Origin: a virus
IMG/VR virus record: IMGVR_UViG_3300033153_010015
Coordinates: 1-61,577 of that record
Reading direction: 5' to 3' (one strand)
Length of the DNA: 61,577 nucleotides
The position numbers and the translations under genes were made by a program. The stretch's first letter is position 1. The number at the start of each line of letters is the position of its first letter. Below the pieces are notes generated by a model. That model saw only the letters and a program-made list of their open reading frames with translations. It ran no database searches and was not told where the DNA came from. Shown here one piece after another: positions 32,443-42,181 of the stretch.

Positions 32443-33837
32443 TTAGCCGGAGAACTGCATTTCAAGCTCGGTGTTGTCGTAGTAGCACATCTGGAAGGCA
32501 TCCGAGCGGTCAGGGGAGTCAAAGCCCCTCTTCTTGTGCTCGTCCTTGGTCTCTAGGCAGATCTTGCCCTTCTTGGTCATGTTGTAGACCCTGGACGTCA
32601 GCTGGCTGATGAGGAGCGAATCATCCGGCATCCACAGAGTACCCGCCTTGGCCAGATCTTTGATCCTGAATGCCGCCTCGGTCGCCGCGTTGTCGTACGT
32701 CTTGTAGTCGAACGCGCGGTGCTGGGTATGAAACTCATGGATCTGCTTGCCGGCGTCTCCAAACATGTGCATGACGCCCTGACCGATGCCCCCAGCATCT
32801 CCGACGTACAGAGTATCCCTGTCGGTCCATCCAGCCTGCTTCTGAAGCTTGAAGCCGTGCCGCACGCAAGTGCTTGGATCTTCGTGTGCCCAGAACTTCC
32901 AGTCCTTCACCCCGAAGCCCTGACGCATGAACAGTACGTTCTCGTCTCCTCCGAACCTGGCAAAGTCGAGACCGAACTGCCTGTCGAGGATGCCCTTCGA
33001 GTTGACCGTGCCGAACATCTTGAGCTTCCGGGATACGTCGAAACAGTCCTGCAAGTCCTCGATCGAGAGTACGCAGTTCGGATCGCTGTGAGGGAATTCC
33101 CCGAGAACACGCACGCGGTAGACGTCGGAGTCCCTGCCGTACTTCTCTTCCAGCTCATGGTTGCGTCGGGTGGAGAACCACTTCGATTCCGGCGTCTCTT
33201 CAGCGTTCCAGGTAAAATGCGCCCATTTAGCCTTGTCCTTGTTGAAGCAGTCGAAGAACTTACAAGCCCGGGTGTTGGGATTGCCGATCTTGAAAAACAG
33301 GGCGTTCGGATTGGACATCGTACCTTCGTACTGCTCCTCGATATCGTGACCGATGCCGGAAGCCTCCTCGAAGAAGACATCCATGCTTTCAGCGTGCTGC
33401 CCCTGGACCTTCTCAGACGACGTTGACGCGGTGTACAGCATGGCGCCCCAGTTCTCTGCGCGATGCCCTAAGACGCCGATGTTGGTGGCTGAGAACTGGT
33501 AGATCTTCCTGAGTGCAGGGTGGGCATTTTGGCCGTATACCAGCTTGCGACATTGGGCCAGCCAGACGGTCTTGGCCTGGGCCATGGTGGGAGCTACGAG
33601 GAGGATCTTGTGTTCAGGGTTGAGTAGTCGCCATAATCCGATGACGGCGGACACAGCACTCTTCCCCGGCCCCTGACCTGACTTGATGGCGATCCGCTTC
33701 TCCCCACGTTGAACAGCATCCATGGCCTGCCACTGCTGCCACGTGGGTTCGAACCCGAGGAGGTGAGCGAAGATGAATATATCGCTTGCGATCATCCGGA
33801 TAAATTCGGATGAGATTTGTGAAGACCTGCTTGCCAT
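32443..33837 (-). CDS. terL: Terminase large subunit
   Basis: A 464-residue packaging motor. ATPase: Walker A SGQGPGKS (53-60), Walker B MDVFFEE (152-158). Nuclease: GLDFARFGGD (289-298), YVGDAGGIGQG (344-354) and a late SPDRSDAF (441-448) supply the acidic residues. It pumps DNA into the prohead and cuts concatemers. A small terminase was not recognised. It is the last gene of the leftward structural block and faces the tail operon. Confidence 0.92.
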   Translation of the reverse strand: MASRSSQISSEFIRMIASDIFIFAHLLGFEPTWQQWQAMDAVQRGEKRIAIKSGQGPGKSAVSAVIGLWRLLNPEHKILLVAPTMAQAKTVWLAQCRKLVYGQNAHPALRKIYQFSATNIGVLGHRAENWGAMLYTASTSSEKVQGQHAESMDVFFEEASGIGHDIEEQYEGTMSNPNALFFKIGNPNTRACKFFDCFNKDKAKWAHFTWNAEETPESKWFSTRRNHELEEKYGRDSDVYRVRVLGEFPHSDPNCVLSIEDLQDCFDVSRKLKMFGTVNSKGILDRQFGLDFARFGGDENVLFMRQGFGVKDWKFWAHEDPSTCVRHGFKLQKQAGWTDRDTLYVGDAGGIGQGVMHMFGDAGKQIHEFHTQHRAFDYKTYDNAATEAAFRIKDLAKAGTLWMPDDSLLISQLTSRVYNMTKKGKICLETKDEHKKRGFDSPDRSDAFQMCYYDNTELEMQFSG

Positions 33838-33855
33838 ACTGCCTAGGGAAGAAGA

Positions 33856-34209
33856 TTATTTCTTTGGGACTTTGTCGTACACCTGTACAAAATACAGGAC
33901 CCAGCCTCCGATGCTGGCGAGGGTTGCCCCTGCAACGAGGGTGAGGATGCCGGCCACAACCCTTATCTGGGTGGCGAGGGTGTTGTGCTTCATTTTGATG
34001 CCAGGGTCGTTGCCGTCGCCCCACATATCCTTAGCGAGGGCGGCTTGAGTCTCTTTGGCGTTAGCGCAACGCTCTTTCTGAACCCTTGTGTGGGTCTCGA
34101 GACTGCCCTTGACTGCGGAGATCTCGAGGGTCTGGGCTTCCATCTTGCTCAGTAGGCGGACCTCCATCGCGCTTACTGCTTCCAGGACGTCTTTGTTTGG
34201 GACACTCAC
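33856..34209 (-). CDS. Holin-like membrane protein
   Basis: A 117-residue protein: an N-terminal coiled-coil with two cysteines, then one C-terminal transmembrane helix (about residues 86-109, VAGILTLVAGATLASIGGWV) and a basic end. This is the layout of XhlA-type hemolysin/holin helpers. The GTG at 34209 follows GAGGAG. It is the best holin candidate in the genome, but the endolysin is far away. Confidence 0.6.
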   Translation of the reverse strand: MSVPNKDVLEAVSAMEVRLLSKMEAQTLEISAVKGSLETHTRVQKERCANAKETQAALAKDMWGDGNDPGIKMKHNTLATQIRVVAGILTLVAGATLASIGGWVLYFVQVYDKVPKK

Positions 34210-34224
34210 TGCTGATACTCCTCG

Positions 34225-35535
34225 TTATTGGTAGATACTCAGTTCTGCTGCGTCTTGAGAGAGCTCTTCGGAATCTCGCACATACCCATGTATTCGGGCT
34301 TCTGTAACGTCGGCACCCAAACCGGCCTCGATCAAGTCAATGCTAGGGAGGGTACCGCTGCCGATAGATCCGGAGGCTTTTTGCACATCGTCAATATACA
34401 AAGAGGTGGCTCCTGACTCCGCAGTAGCTTGGACGACTAAGAAGTTACTCACACCCGTAGGCACCTTCAAAGGCTGCCCTACATCATTCAGGGCATAGAA
34501 GTCTTTTGCAGTGCAATACCACTTAGTCCCAGAGGGGAGCACAAAACCGGGCGAATTGTTGATATTTATCAGGATTCGTGATATCGTCGCGCTTGGAGTT
34601 ATAGCGTAAGTGCCTTCAAGCACTCCGTTATAGTACGCTTTTAGATTATTCCCTTCGCGTGTGATCTTATATTTAGCGTCCGTTTCATCAAGAGATCCCG
34701 TCGCAATTACACCTATCTGCCCCGAATCAGTACCTACCTTGATACCCTTCTTGGGAGCAGGCTCATTTGCCGCGCCGCGTTGTCTATGTAGAATTCGAAT
34801 GTATTTCCCGTCTGACATCTTTACATAAAAATAATAGTCTACCCCACCCTCAGTTGATATCGCCGCGACGTCTTCGGAACTAAACGTTATTCCTACTTCG
34901 AAATCCCTGGTTCCGTATGAGGCCAGAGAATCGTTCGCCCCATTAAATTGGTACGCTACTGACAAGTGACCGTCGGCCGCAGATTCCATCGTGTATTTTG
35001 TGCCACCCGCCCCGCCAGCAACAAGAGCCTCAACAGGCTTGGTAGTGCTAGTGTCTAAGATAGTATCTGGAAGCGTAAGCGTACTGAAGTCGAAATCAAT
35101 AGGTTCGTGACCTGTAGTCACGTCTGTAGTCCCCTCAACGCCTACACCTCCGAGGTCGTTTCCGATGAACCCGGAAGACGTTATGTAGATGCCTCCGGTT
35201 CCAGCCTTTCCTAGAATGTAGCTCTTAGATCCAGGCTTAGAGGGGACCTTTACAGCAATGGCCATCGTCCACGGAAGAGGGAGAACCAGTAAGGCGTTGA
35301 GTACGTCAGTAGCGTCGAATCGCGCACCTGCGTGGCCGTTGCCATCGATGTCGGCTATGAGTGCCGGTCGGTTAGCTACGACAGCTTGCGTAGGGTCGTA
35401 TTGGGGGGTGGTTTTGTCAATCCAAGTCTGGATCGGATTGGTAATGCCAATACTGTCAGGGGCGACCCAAAGCAGTGCCTGTATGACAGCCTTCCCTTGT
35501 GCGGCGATGGCACCTAAAAGGCCACTGAAAAACAT
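34225..35535 (-). CDS. Lectin-like fibre protein with inserted domain
   Basis: A 436-residue protein, probably a receptor-binding or decoration fibre. Residues about 20-140 and 375-436 look like the two halves of one LamG-type lectin fold; the end reads SLYIDDVQKASGSIGSG, then EARIHGYVRDSEELS. Residues about 150-360 look like a second, complete jelly-roll domain placed between them (FYVKMSDGKYIRIL, KITREGNNLKAYYNGVLEG). The DNA of the inserted part appears more AT-rich than its surroundings. The ATG overlaps the preceding stop (TAATG). Confidence 0.7.
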   Translation of the reverse strand: MFFSGLLGAIAAQGKAVIQALLWVAPDSIGITNPIQTWIDKTTPQYDPTQAVVANRPALIADIDGNGHAGARFDATDVLNALLVLPLPWTMAIAVKVPSKPGSKSYILGKAGTGGIYITSSGFIGNDLGGVGVEGTTDVTTGHEPIDFDFSTLTLPDTILDTSTTKPVEALVAGGAGGTKYTMESAADGHLSVAYQFNGANDSLASYGTRDFEVGITFSSEDVAAISTEGGVDYYFYVKMSDGKYIRILHRQRGAANEPAPKKGIKVGTDSGQIGVIATGSLDETDAKYKITREGNNLKAYYNGVLEGTYAITPSATISRILININNSPGFVLPSGTKWYCTAKDFYALNDVGQPLKVPTGVSNFLVVQATAESGATSLYIDDVQKASGSIGSGTLPSIDLIEAGLGADVTEARIHGYVRDSEELSQDAAELSIYQ

Positions 35536-36029
35536 TAGATGTCTCCGAATGCGAGCCAGGAGTTGGTGGCGATTTTACGCAAGGCCACGACGCCGTACTG
35601 GTGGGCGATCGGGAGCGATGCTCCGTCGACGCCGTTGAGCAGGACGCCGGCAACCGCGGTGATCGTAGTAACGCCGGCACCGAGTTGGGTGATCAGAGGA
35701 ACTGAGGCGGTCGGGAAAGGCACAGTAGCGTGTAAGGGGATGGTCAGTACGTTGGCTGCTGCGTTGGTCATGTCCACCGAGGCAGTCTGATCGATCCTTA
35801 CAAGCTCGTAAGCAGTGCCGGTCTGAGTGTTGACGTAGGCAATATCACCAAGACCCTGCTGGTAGGGAACGTCGGCCCATTCGTCGACGCCGTTGCCGAT
35901 CTTACCTAGCCATGCGTCTCCGACCTGCTCCATGCCGATCTCAAACAACGCCAAAGTGGGATTGGTCGTATTCCATGCAGCGGTAGTCCCGCCCTTCTGT
36001 CGCATGCGCCTGATTTCTTCTGATGCCAT
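35535..36029 (-). CDS. Tail fibre-type structural protein
   Basis: A 164-residue protein. The N-terminus (MRQKGGTTAAWNTTNPTLAL, then GNGVDEWADVPY) matches the repeated adsorption-module pattern seen at the start of tail fibre and major-tropism-determinant-like proteins (RGTTAxW followed by GDGxxxWxxLPY). The rest is beta-rich. It probably attaches to the tail and presents or anchors the next protein. Confidence 0.7.
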   Translation of the reverse strand: MASEEIRRMRQKGGTTAAWNTTNPTLALFEIGMEQVGDAWLGKIGNGVDEWADVPYQQGLGDIAYVNTQTGTAYELVRIDQTASVDMTNAAANVLTIPLHATVPFPTASVPLITQLGAGVTTITAVAGVLLNGVDGASLPIAHQYGVVALRKIATNSWLAFGDI

Positions 36030-36038
36030 GTGTAGCTC

Positions 36039-37889
36039 CTACGGCGTGCCGCCGAAATATCCATTCAGTGTGTATACAGTATCGGGGAAACCGCCAAAAA
36101 CAAAGTCAGACATCTCGAACGACGGAGGTCCGCCCCAGATGGAGTCGAATCCGGTACTCAAGAGTTCGATCAGGGTGTATGAGACTTCGCACACCTCCCG
36201 GTTGGTCCAAACCTCTCTGATAGCGTCAGCTGCGAACCGTACGAGGTGCGCGGAGGTTAAACCCTCGAAGGCCGAGGACTCGTCGAATGCGGCCCCCGTG
36301 AGGATCACGAAATTATCGCCCTCTGCCGTCACTTGGGCAACCGTCGTGATGATCGGATCCTCGTTCGGCACCTTGATGGCCACGTGCTCGAAGAAGTCCA
36401 TGATGTCGTCAACCGACTCGGTCGACCCTTTGATGACGATCTCGTTGGGTCGCAGCTCGACGATCTCCCAGAGAGTCTGGGGGTTGACGAAGAAGAACGG
36501 AGCCAGCCTGCCTCGAGCCCAGTCGAAGAACCTCAGGAAGTAGAAAGCCTCCGCCCTGCTCATGGAAGACTTCAAGCCCCACTTCATCTGAGGGCGGTCG
36601 GAGTCGACCTCTACGAGGCGCCCTCTGCCGAATTCAACCTTGGTTCCATATCGGAACACGCTATTGGTCGGGTCGGTGCTCCAGTTGTGCGGAATGTCGA
36701 AGATAGGGTACCCTTCGAAGGTGTCCGGGTTGAACTCGAAAAGCCTCATGGCCAGATCGTAAATCTCGACCTCGTTAACGAGGATGTCGACGTCTGCGCC
36801 GGCACCTGCAGTCAGGGAGGTTCCGTCGAACTCTCCAGCAATGTCCGAGGTAAGGTAAGCAATAATACCAGAGGTGCCGAGGATCATGAGCGCTGATGAA
36901 TCCTGCCTGCGGACGAATTGCAGGCTGTCCGTATTGCCGCTAAAGGAAGCAGTCGCTACGGTCGATGCGTTGACTTTTACGTCATATCGCTCGGCACCTC
37001 CGGAAACTCGTTCGAGAACCACTTGGTTCGCGTTGAAATCCAGAGTGATGGAGTAGGCAACTTTCTCGCCTACGACAGGGGTGTTGATCGTGTAATCGGT
37101 CACCAGGTACAGGCTGCCGGCGCGGTCCAGCTCTTCACTGGTCACGGAGTCGCCGTTCTGCAGATTCAGGTGCTGGGACACGATCGAGGGCGATCCAACC
37201 TGCACAGGCCACTTGACGGGGTCCACAGCAAGGTCGTTGAAATCGTCTTCAAAGAGCGTCGTACGTCGGTCGGAAGTGAGGGGCACCAGGGCCGACTCGT
37301 CGATGTTCTCGTTGACGTTGATGTCAACCTGGAACTTGTCGTCGGTGAATAAGGTCTCCTGCAGGCTGGCGAGCTCGATGTCGACGTCGAGGGTGGGGAT
37401 TATCGAGTTGACGCTGCCACCAAGATCGACGATAGCTTCGGTGACCATCACGAAATCGTCAGCGACAGCCTCTATGGTGTAGTATCCGACGTCTTCCACC
37501 CCGCAGTACCCCTGAGCCACGAGAAGCAGCCGTGCGCCCACGAAGAACCTTGTGTTGGAGAAATCCCCGAGGAAGACGTTGTCTTGGAAGGAATCCACGT
37601 TGGTGACGTCGGAATAGAGGGGGATCGGCACAGGCTCATTGGCCATGCGCTGGATGAACGTCGTCAGCTGGCTGCAGTCCCGTTGATCCATGGCGGTGAG
37701 CCGGGAGAAGAGGAACCTGCGGGGCCGGACCTGCAGACCCTTCCTGTATTCGGTGCCGTCGGTCAGCGCCTTAACGCTGGTCCTGTAGGCAGTCTCTACG
37801 TCAACCTTGCGGGACCAATTGTTGACGAGCTGCTTGGGGTAGTGCGTCAGAGGCGCCGGGACGATCTGGAGTGAATCTACCTGACTCAT
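36039..37889 (-). CDS. Distal tail protein with inserted lectin-like domain
   Basis: A 616-residue protein following the tape measure. The outer parts (RPRRFLFSRLTAMDQRDCSQ; MSRAEAFYFLRFFDWARGRL) resemble distal-tail/DUF2460-like proteins that form the ring at the tail end. Residues about 215-395 (LFEDDFNDLAVDPVKWPVQV onward) look like an inserted LamG-type jelly roll, which could bind carbohydrate. TAATG overlap with the tape measure gene. Confidence 0.65.
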   Translation of the reverse strand: MSQVDSLQIVPAPLTHYPKQLVNNWSRKVDVETAYRTSVKALTDGTEYRKGLQVRPRRFLFSRLTAMDQRDCSQLTTFIQRMANEPVPIPLYSDVTNVDSFQDNVFLGDFSNTRFFVGARLLLVAQGYCGVEDVGYYTIEAVADDFVMVTEAIVDLGGSVNSIIPTLDVDIELASLQETLFTDDKFQVDINVNENIDESALVPLTSDRRTTLFEDDFNDLAVDPVKWPVQVGSPSIVSQHLNLQNGDSVTSEELDRAGSLYLVTDYTINTPVVGEKVAYSITLDFNANQVVLERVSGGAERYDVKVNASTVATASFSGNTDSLQFVRRQDSSALMILGTSGIIAYLTSDIAGEFDGTSLTAGAGADVDILVNEVEIYDLAMRLFEFNPDTFEGYPIFDIPHNWSTDPTNSVFRYGTKVEFGRGRLVEVDSDRPQMKWGLKSSMSRAEAFYFLRFFDWARGRLAPFFFVNPQTLWEIVELRPNEIVIKGSTESVDDIMDFFEHVAIKVPNEDPIITTVAQVTAEGDNFVILTGAAFDESSAFEGLTSAHLVRFAADAIREVWTNREVCEVSYTLIELLSTGFDSIWGGPPSFEMSDFVFGGFPDTVYTLNGYFGGTP

Positions 37890-40800
37890 TAGAATCGACC
37901 TCCGCGATCCGCTCGAGGACCTGAGATGGCGATGGCATCTTGGTTGTCTTGGATGCCCTTGCGGAAAGCACTCTGACCATTGTTGATGAGCTGTTCCATA
38001 GTGTTCTCGTCGGCTATCATCACAGGAAGGATGGTGGGCTCCGCAGGAGCGAATCCGCCGGCCGGCACTGCGCCGCCAGTGGCGAAGCTCATCGTCTTGG
38101 CTCTGCGGGCCGAAGACTTGCGGAGGCCGGACAGTCCGTCGAGGCCGAGGAGGGGGTTGACGATACCGCTGTTGATGCCCTCGAAGAACCCTACGCCGAG
38201 CTTGCGGACGATCTCAGGGCGGACGACGTACTCGCCAGGGCGGAGCCATGCCGGTACCGTGTCGCGAGGATCCTTGTTGGCCAGAGGGGGGTGACTGTTG
38301 ACGGTACCACCTTCGGCAAAGCCTTGGACGTACCCTCCCTTAGCGAAGCCCAACACCGACTTGATGAAGCTGCCTGCAGCCTTTCCGGCCGAAGCCTTGG
38401 CCTCTGCTGCGAAGATCTCTTTCAGGAAGTCGTTGATGAAGCTCTTCAAGATGGTGTTCAGGACAGTGTTCGACAGGTCGAGGAAGAACTTCTTCCATCG
38501 GTCCTTGATGCTGCCCTGGGACGGATCGAGCGCCCTTGTGAGGGTATCGGAGATGGCAGAAGCAACCTGGTTGAGCACCGTCTGGATGCCGGTAAGTGCG
38601 ACCTCGAAGCCGTTGGGTAGGTCGTTGATGAACTGATTCCAGCCCTCTGAGAGTCCCATGATGACTGCTTCGGCCCCGCCCTCGGCGATAACCTTGGCCT
38701 TCTCCAGCTGGACGTTGATGGCTTCTAGTTTGGCCAGTTCGGCGTCGAGTTCGGCGTTGTACTTCTGCTGCTCCAGGGACTTGTCCTCAGATGCTGCAGC
38801 CAGACGCTCCAGTTCGGCGATGCGGATTTCGGAGGATTCCTTTTCAAGTCCGACTGCTTTGACGTCGAAGTCCTCACGGGAGATCCCGCCGGCAGCCCGC
38901 TGAGTCTCCAGTCTCGTCTTCGATGCGGCGATCTCGGCATCCTTCTTGGCGATCTCAGACTTAATCCTGAACTCTTCGCCCAGCTTGAGGAGCCGGAGGT
39001 TGGTCAGGTTGTTGGAGTCGCGCTCCAGATCGGTACCGGCCTCGAGCAGTGCGTTCTTGCGCAGCTGCCCGGCAATCTCCTGGTTTCCAGCCTGGACGAT
39101 CTCTCCAGCCAGCTTGGCAGCCTCCTGCTTGGCAGCGTTGCTGAGTTGAGTGTCTGCCAGGACTCTCTCCGCAGCCTTGGAGTCAGGACCCACCTCAACG
39201 AGGTCGTCGACCAACTCTTTTGTGGACTTGTTCAGCTTCTCGCGTTCGATGGCAATACGCTTCTGGCGTTCGAGGCTCGCGCTCTCCAGGGACAGGATTT
39301 CCTGCTGCACCTTCTTCTGCGCGTCGAGGAGCTTGAGGCTCTCCTGGAGTTGGACCTTCCGCACCTGCAGGGTCTGGGGAGGGAGATTCAGCTTGGCCAG
39401 ATCCAGCTCTTTCGACGCCTTATCCAGCGACTTGGTAAAGCCCTTGGCAAGTGCGTCGAAGTCGAGGTTCGGCTTGCCGACCACAGCACCTGTGGCACTT
39501 TCGAGGAAGGTCTTCAAGGCTGCAGCGCTGCCGGCCTTAGTGCCTGCACCCTGCTTACCGGCATTCCTGCCACCCGCAGTCTGCAGGGCAAGAATCCGGG
39601 CACTCGCACTGGTGTCTACAGCGTCGAGGTTCTTCTTCAAGTTCTTCTGCACCCTGAGCAGTGCTTTGTCGACGCGGGCGAGTCCCTTTACGGCGGTGTC
39701 TGCGGCGTCCCGTAGGCCGTCGGTCAGTACCTTCAGGGTGTCTTTTACGTCGCCTTCTTTGATGCCGAGAATGGTCCCCAGCGCGGGAAACTTTTTAAGG
39801 AGGCTGTCGATTATGTCGGTGATAGCGTCTGAAATGATATTGACGATGGCCAGAACCGTCTCTGTGGCGAGGGACTGGATGGCAATGAATGCCTGCTCGA
39901 ATCTCAATTTCACGGTTCCGGCAAAGCTGCTTATCCTGATCAGCAGTTTGTCGAGGACTGCACCCATCGTGATAGCCACAACTTGGATGGTTTCAAGGAA
40001 CGAGGCATCTCCGCCGATCTCTTTCTCAATGTCGCTGAAGCTGTCCTTGACCTTGCCCAGAGTAATCAGCATGACAGCAAGGGCGGCGACCACCGCGGCG
40101 ATAGGTATGGCCATGCCGGCAAGGGAGCCGACAAGGATCTTGAAGCCTACAGCCGCACTCGCAGCTTTACCGCTGAGTGCTGTCAGGCCTGCGATCACGA
40201 GGCCCCACGGTACGAGCTTCAAAGCGACGGCAGCGCCTATAAGTAGTCCCAGGACCCTGCCAAGCGCTTTAGAGTTCGCCCCAAACAGCCTCAGCAGTTC
40301 CGTGATCGGCCTTATAGCTATTCCGATTATTTTCACGGTGTCCAGGATGCCGATCAGTATCCCCGAGATGACTTCCAGGGTGGAGGATGCGAGGTCCAAA
40401 GCCCCTGTTATAATCCCAAGGTTGTCGCCCAGGAAGGCGTTCCGGAAGTCGGCCACAATGCCTGTCAGGGTGTCGCCAAGGTTCCTGAACGCGGCCAGGG
40501 ACTCCGGGGTGGGAGATATGGCGCCGGTCAGCTTGTCGATCACCACGAGCTCGTCACGCAAGTCTCGGAGGACGTCCTTGATGCTCTCGAAGAATCCCAG
40601 GCCCGCTTCGCCGGCAACCAGGAGCAGCGCGTCTTTCAAGTTGGTGAACAGTGCGCCGAAGGTGTTGAGGGCTTCTTCTCCAGCAACTTTGAAAGCTCCG
40701 AACTGCTCCTGAAGGAAATCGAACAGCCTGCCAGCTTCTTTCGCGTTGGCGATATCCTCGTTGGTGATGCCGAGGGATGTGGCAATTCTGGTTGTGCGGG

Positions 40801-41956
40801 ACTGGATAGTACCCTGCAGGATGGACCGGATTTCTTCCGCCAGCTGATTCTGGGGCAAGCCGATAGCTGTGGCTGCCTGACTGATGCGGACTGTGAACTC
40901 TCTGACCTGGTCGGCCGACAGTCCGGCGCCGAGGCCCGGAGCAATGGCGGTCTGGTAAGCCTGGACCAAATCGTCGAAGGTGGCAGCCGTCTTGAGGGCC
41001 TCCCGTCGGAGCTGGACGGTCTGGGCAACTGCGATCTTCTGGGCAGCGGCAAGGGCTTCAGCACCCTGCACCATCTCACCTTGGGCGTTGACGACGAAGC
41101 CTGCAGCAAGGAATAGGCTGGCGATACCCAACTTGGCTTGCTCCAGTTGGGCATTGAATGTCACCATACTCGTGACGAGGTTCTTGAACAGTTCGAGGAT
41201 CTTGCGACTGACCGCAAAGAACGCCAGAGCGGTGAAGAGTCGGAGGAAAGAGCTTTGAACTCGGTTGACCATACTGTTGAGGCCTTTCATGGTCCGAGTC
41301 AGGGCTGAGGCCCTCTTGCTGGTGTTGTCGATCTTCTTTGGGGCATCCTGCTCGAGCAATCCAAGACCCTGCGCCCGAGACCGGGAGATGCCGAGGTCGC
41401 TCAAGGCCTGCGCGTTGCCGGCAAGGCCCTTCTCCCTGGCAAAGGCAGCCAATGCCGCAAACTTCGCCTGCTTCTCCTGGAAGGATGCAATCTGCTTGTC
41501 GATGGTGAGCTGACGGGTGGCCGTGCGGAGGGAGCTGTTCTCCAGCTTGGCCCGTTGGACCTTGACTGCCTGGATGCTGCGTTCAACGGCCAGCTCGCGT
41601 TTGAGCTTGTTGAGAGACGGGTTCTTGAGGAGGGCCAACTGCCGTTCGGAGTTGACGAGCTGCTGCTGCCTGGCGAGCCGGGTCTTCTGCGTCTGGAGCG
41701 TCTTGCTGTTGAGCAAGGCCTGCTGCTTCTGGATCTGCAGTCGGGCCTTCTGCAAGTCGGTCAACTTCTTAGCGTTGGTCTGCGCCTTTTTGGAGGCAGT
41801 CCCAGAGGCGGCACGTCCACCGCCGGCCTGCAGCTTTTGAACTTCCTTCATCTCTTTCTTTATGTCATCTAGTGACTTCTTGAAGATGGTGAGGTTGTCA
41901 AAGCCTTTAGCCTTTACGGTGATCGGATAATCTATGCCGCCTCTGTCGACTGTCAT
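37889..41956 (-). CDS. Tape measure protein
   Basis: A 1355-residue protein, by far the longest. An N-terminal coiled-coil rich in Lys and Gln, repeated SRxLE helices, hydrophobic stretches (about 235-255 and 540-640) and a Gly/Pro-rich C-terminus (SFATGGAVPAGGFAPAEP) are all typical of tape measures. It sets tail length and is ejected into the cell. It lies between the chaperone genes and the distal tail gene. Ribosome site GGAGCAA. Confidence 0.92.
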   Translation of the reverse strand: MTVDRGGIDYPITVKAKGFDNLTIFKKSLDDIKKEMKEVQKLQAGGGRAASGTASKKAQTNAKKLTDLQKARLQIQKQQALLNSKTLQTQKTRLARQQQLVNSERQLALLKNPSLNKLKRELAVERSIQAVKVQRAKLENSSLRTATRQLTIDKQIASFQEKQAKFAALAAFAREKGLAGNAQALSDLGISRSRAQGLGLLEQDAPKKIDNTSKRASALTRTMKGLNSMVNRVQSSFLRLFTALAFFAVSRKILELFKNLVTSMVTFNAQLEQAKLGIASLFLAAGFVVNAQGEMVQGAEALAAAQKIAVAQTVQLRREALKTAATFDDLVQAYQTAIAPGLGAGLSADQVREFTVRISQAATAIGLPQNQLAEEIRSILQGTIQSRTTRIATSLGITNEDIANAKEAGRLFDFLQEQFGAFKVAGEEALNTFGALFTNLKDALLLVAGEAGLGFFESIKDVLRDLRDELVVIDKLTGAISPTPESLAAFRNLGDTLTGIVADFRNAFLGDNLGIITGALDLASSTLEVISGILIGILDTVKIIGIAIRPITELLRLFGANSKALGRVLGLLIGAAVALKLVPWGLVIAGLTALSGKAASAAVGFKILVGSLAGMAIPIAAVVAALAVMLITLGKVKDSFSDIEKEIGGDASFLETIQVVAITMGAVLDKLLIRISSFAGTVKLRFEQAFIAIQSLATETVLAIVNIISDAITDIIDSLLKKFPALGTILGIKEGDVKDTLKVLTDGLRDAADTAVKGLARVDKALLRVQKNLKKNLDAVDTSASARILALQTAGGRNAGKQGAGTKAGSAAALKTFLESATGAVVGKPNLDFDALAKGFTKSLDKASKELDLAKLNLPPQTLQVRKVQLQESLKLLDAQKKVQQEILSLESASLERQKRIAIEREKLNKSTKELVDDLVEVGPDSKAAERVLADTQLSNAAKQEAAKLAGEIVQAGNQEIAGQLRKNALLEAGTDLERDSNNLTNLRLLKLGEEFRIKSEIAKKDAEIAASKTRLETQRAAGGISREDFDVKAVGLEKESSEIRIAELERLAAASEDKSLEQQKYNAELDAELAKLEAINVQLEKAKVIAEGGAEAVIMGLSEGWNQFINDLPNGFEVALTGIQTVLNQVASAISDTLTRALDPSQGSIKDRWKKFFLDLSNTVLNTILKSFINDFLKEIFAAEAKASAGKAAGSFIKSVLGFAKGGYVQGFAEGGTVNSHPPLANKDPRDTVPAWLRPGEYVVRPEIVRKLGVGFFEGINSGIVNPLLGLDGLSGLRKSSARRAKTMSFATGGAVPAGGFAPAEPTILPVMIADENTMEQLINNGQSAFRKGIQDNQDAIAISGPRADRGGRF

Positions 41957-41968
41957 CGTGATTGCTCC

Positions 41969-42181
41969 TTAGCAGTTGCCAACGTCCCGCATGAAGTCCT
42001 GAATGCCTTTACGTCCGTCTGACGCAGGGCTCTTCTTGCTGGGTTTAGGTAGGATGTCCTTGAGTTTTTCGGGAGCATGCGCGGCGACTGCCGTAAGGTG
42101 CGCTTGCTGTGCGACTTCTTCAATGTATACATCAGTTACCTCTACGCAGATTGCCTGGAACTTCACCAGGTCCAGGCCCAT
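41969..42181 (-). CDS. Tail assembly chaperone, small (T-like)
   Basis: A 70-residue protein directly before the tape measure gene, the place of the second tail chaperone. Its ATG overlaps the stop of the 220-residue gene upstream as TAATG. In many siphoviruses this product is made by ribosomal frameshifting; I found no convincing slippery sequence near 42190, so reinitiation seems more likely. Confidence 0.65.
   Translation of the reverse strand: MGLDLVKFQAICVEVTDVYIEEVAQQAHLTAVAAHAPEKLKDILPKPSKKSPASDGRKGIQDFMRDVGNC

Noticed and set aside
32436-32443. Terminator between the tail operon and terminase
   Set aside because: Only a short direct repeat (TAGCCGG) is present; no stem with a U run.
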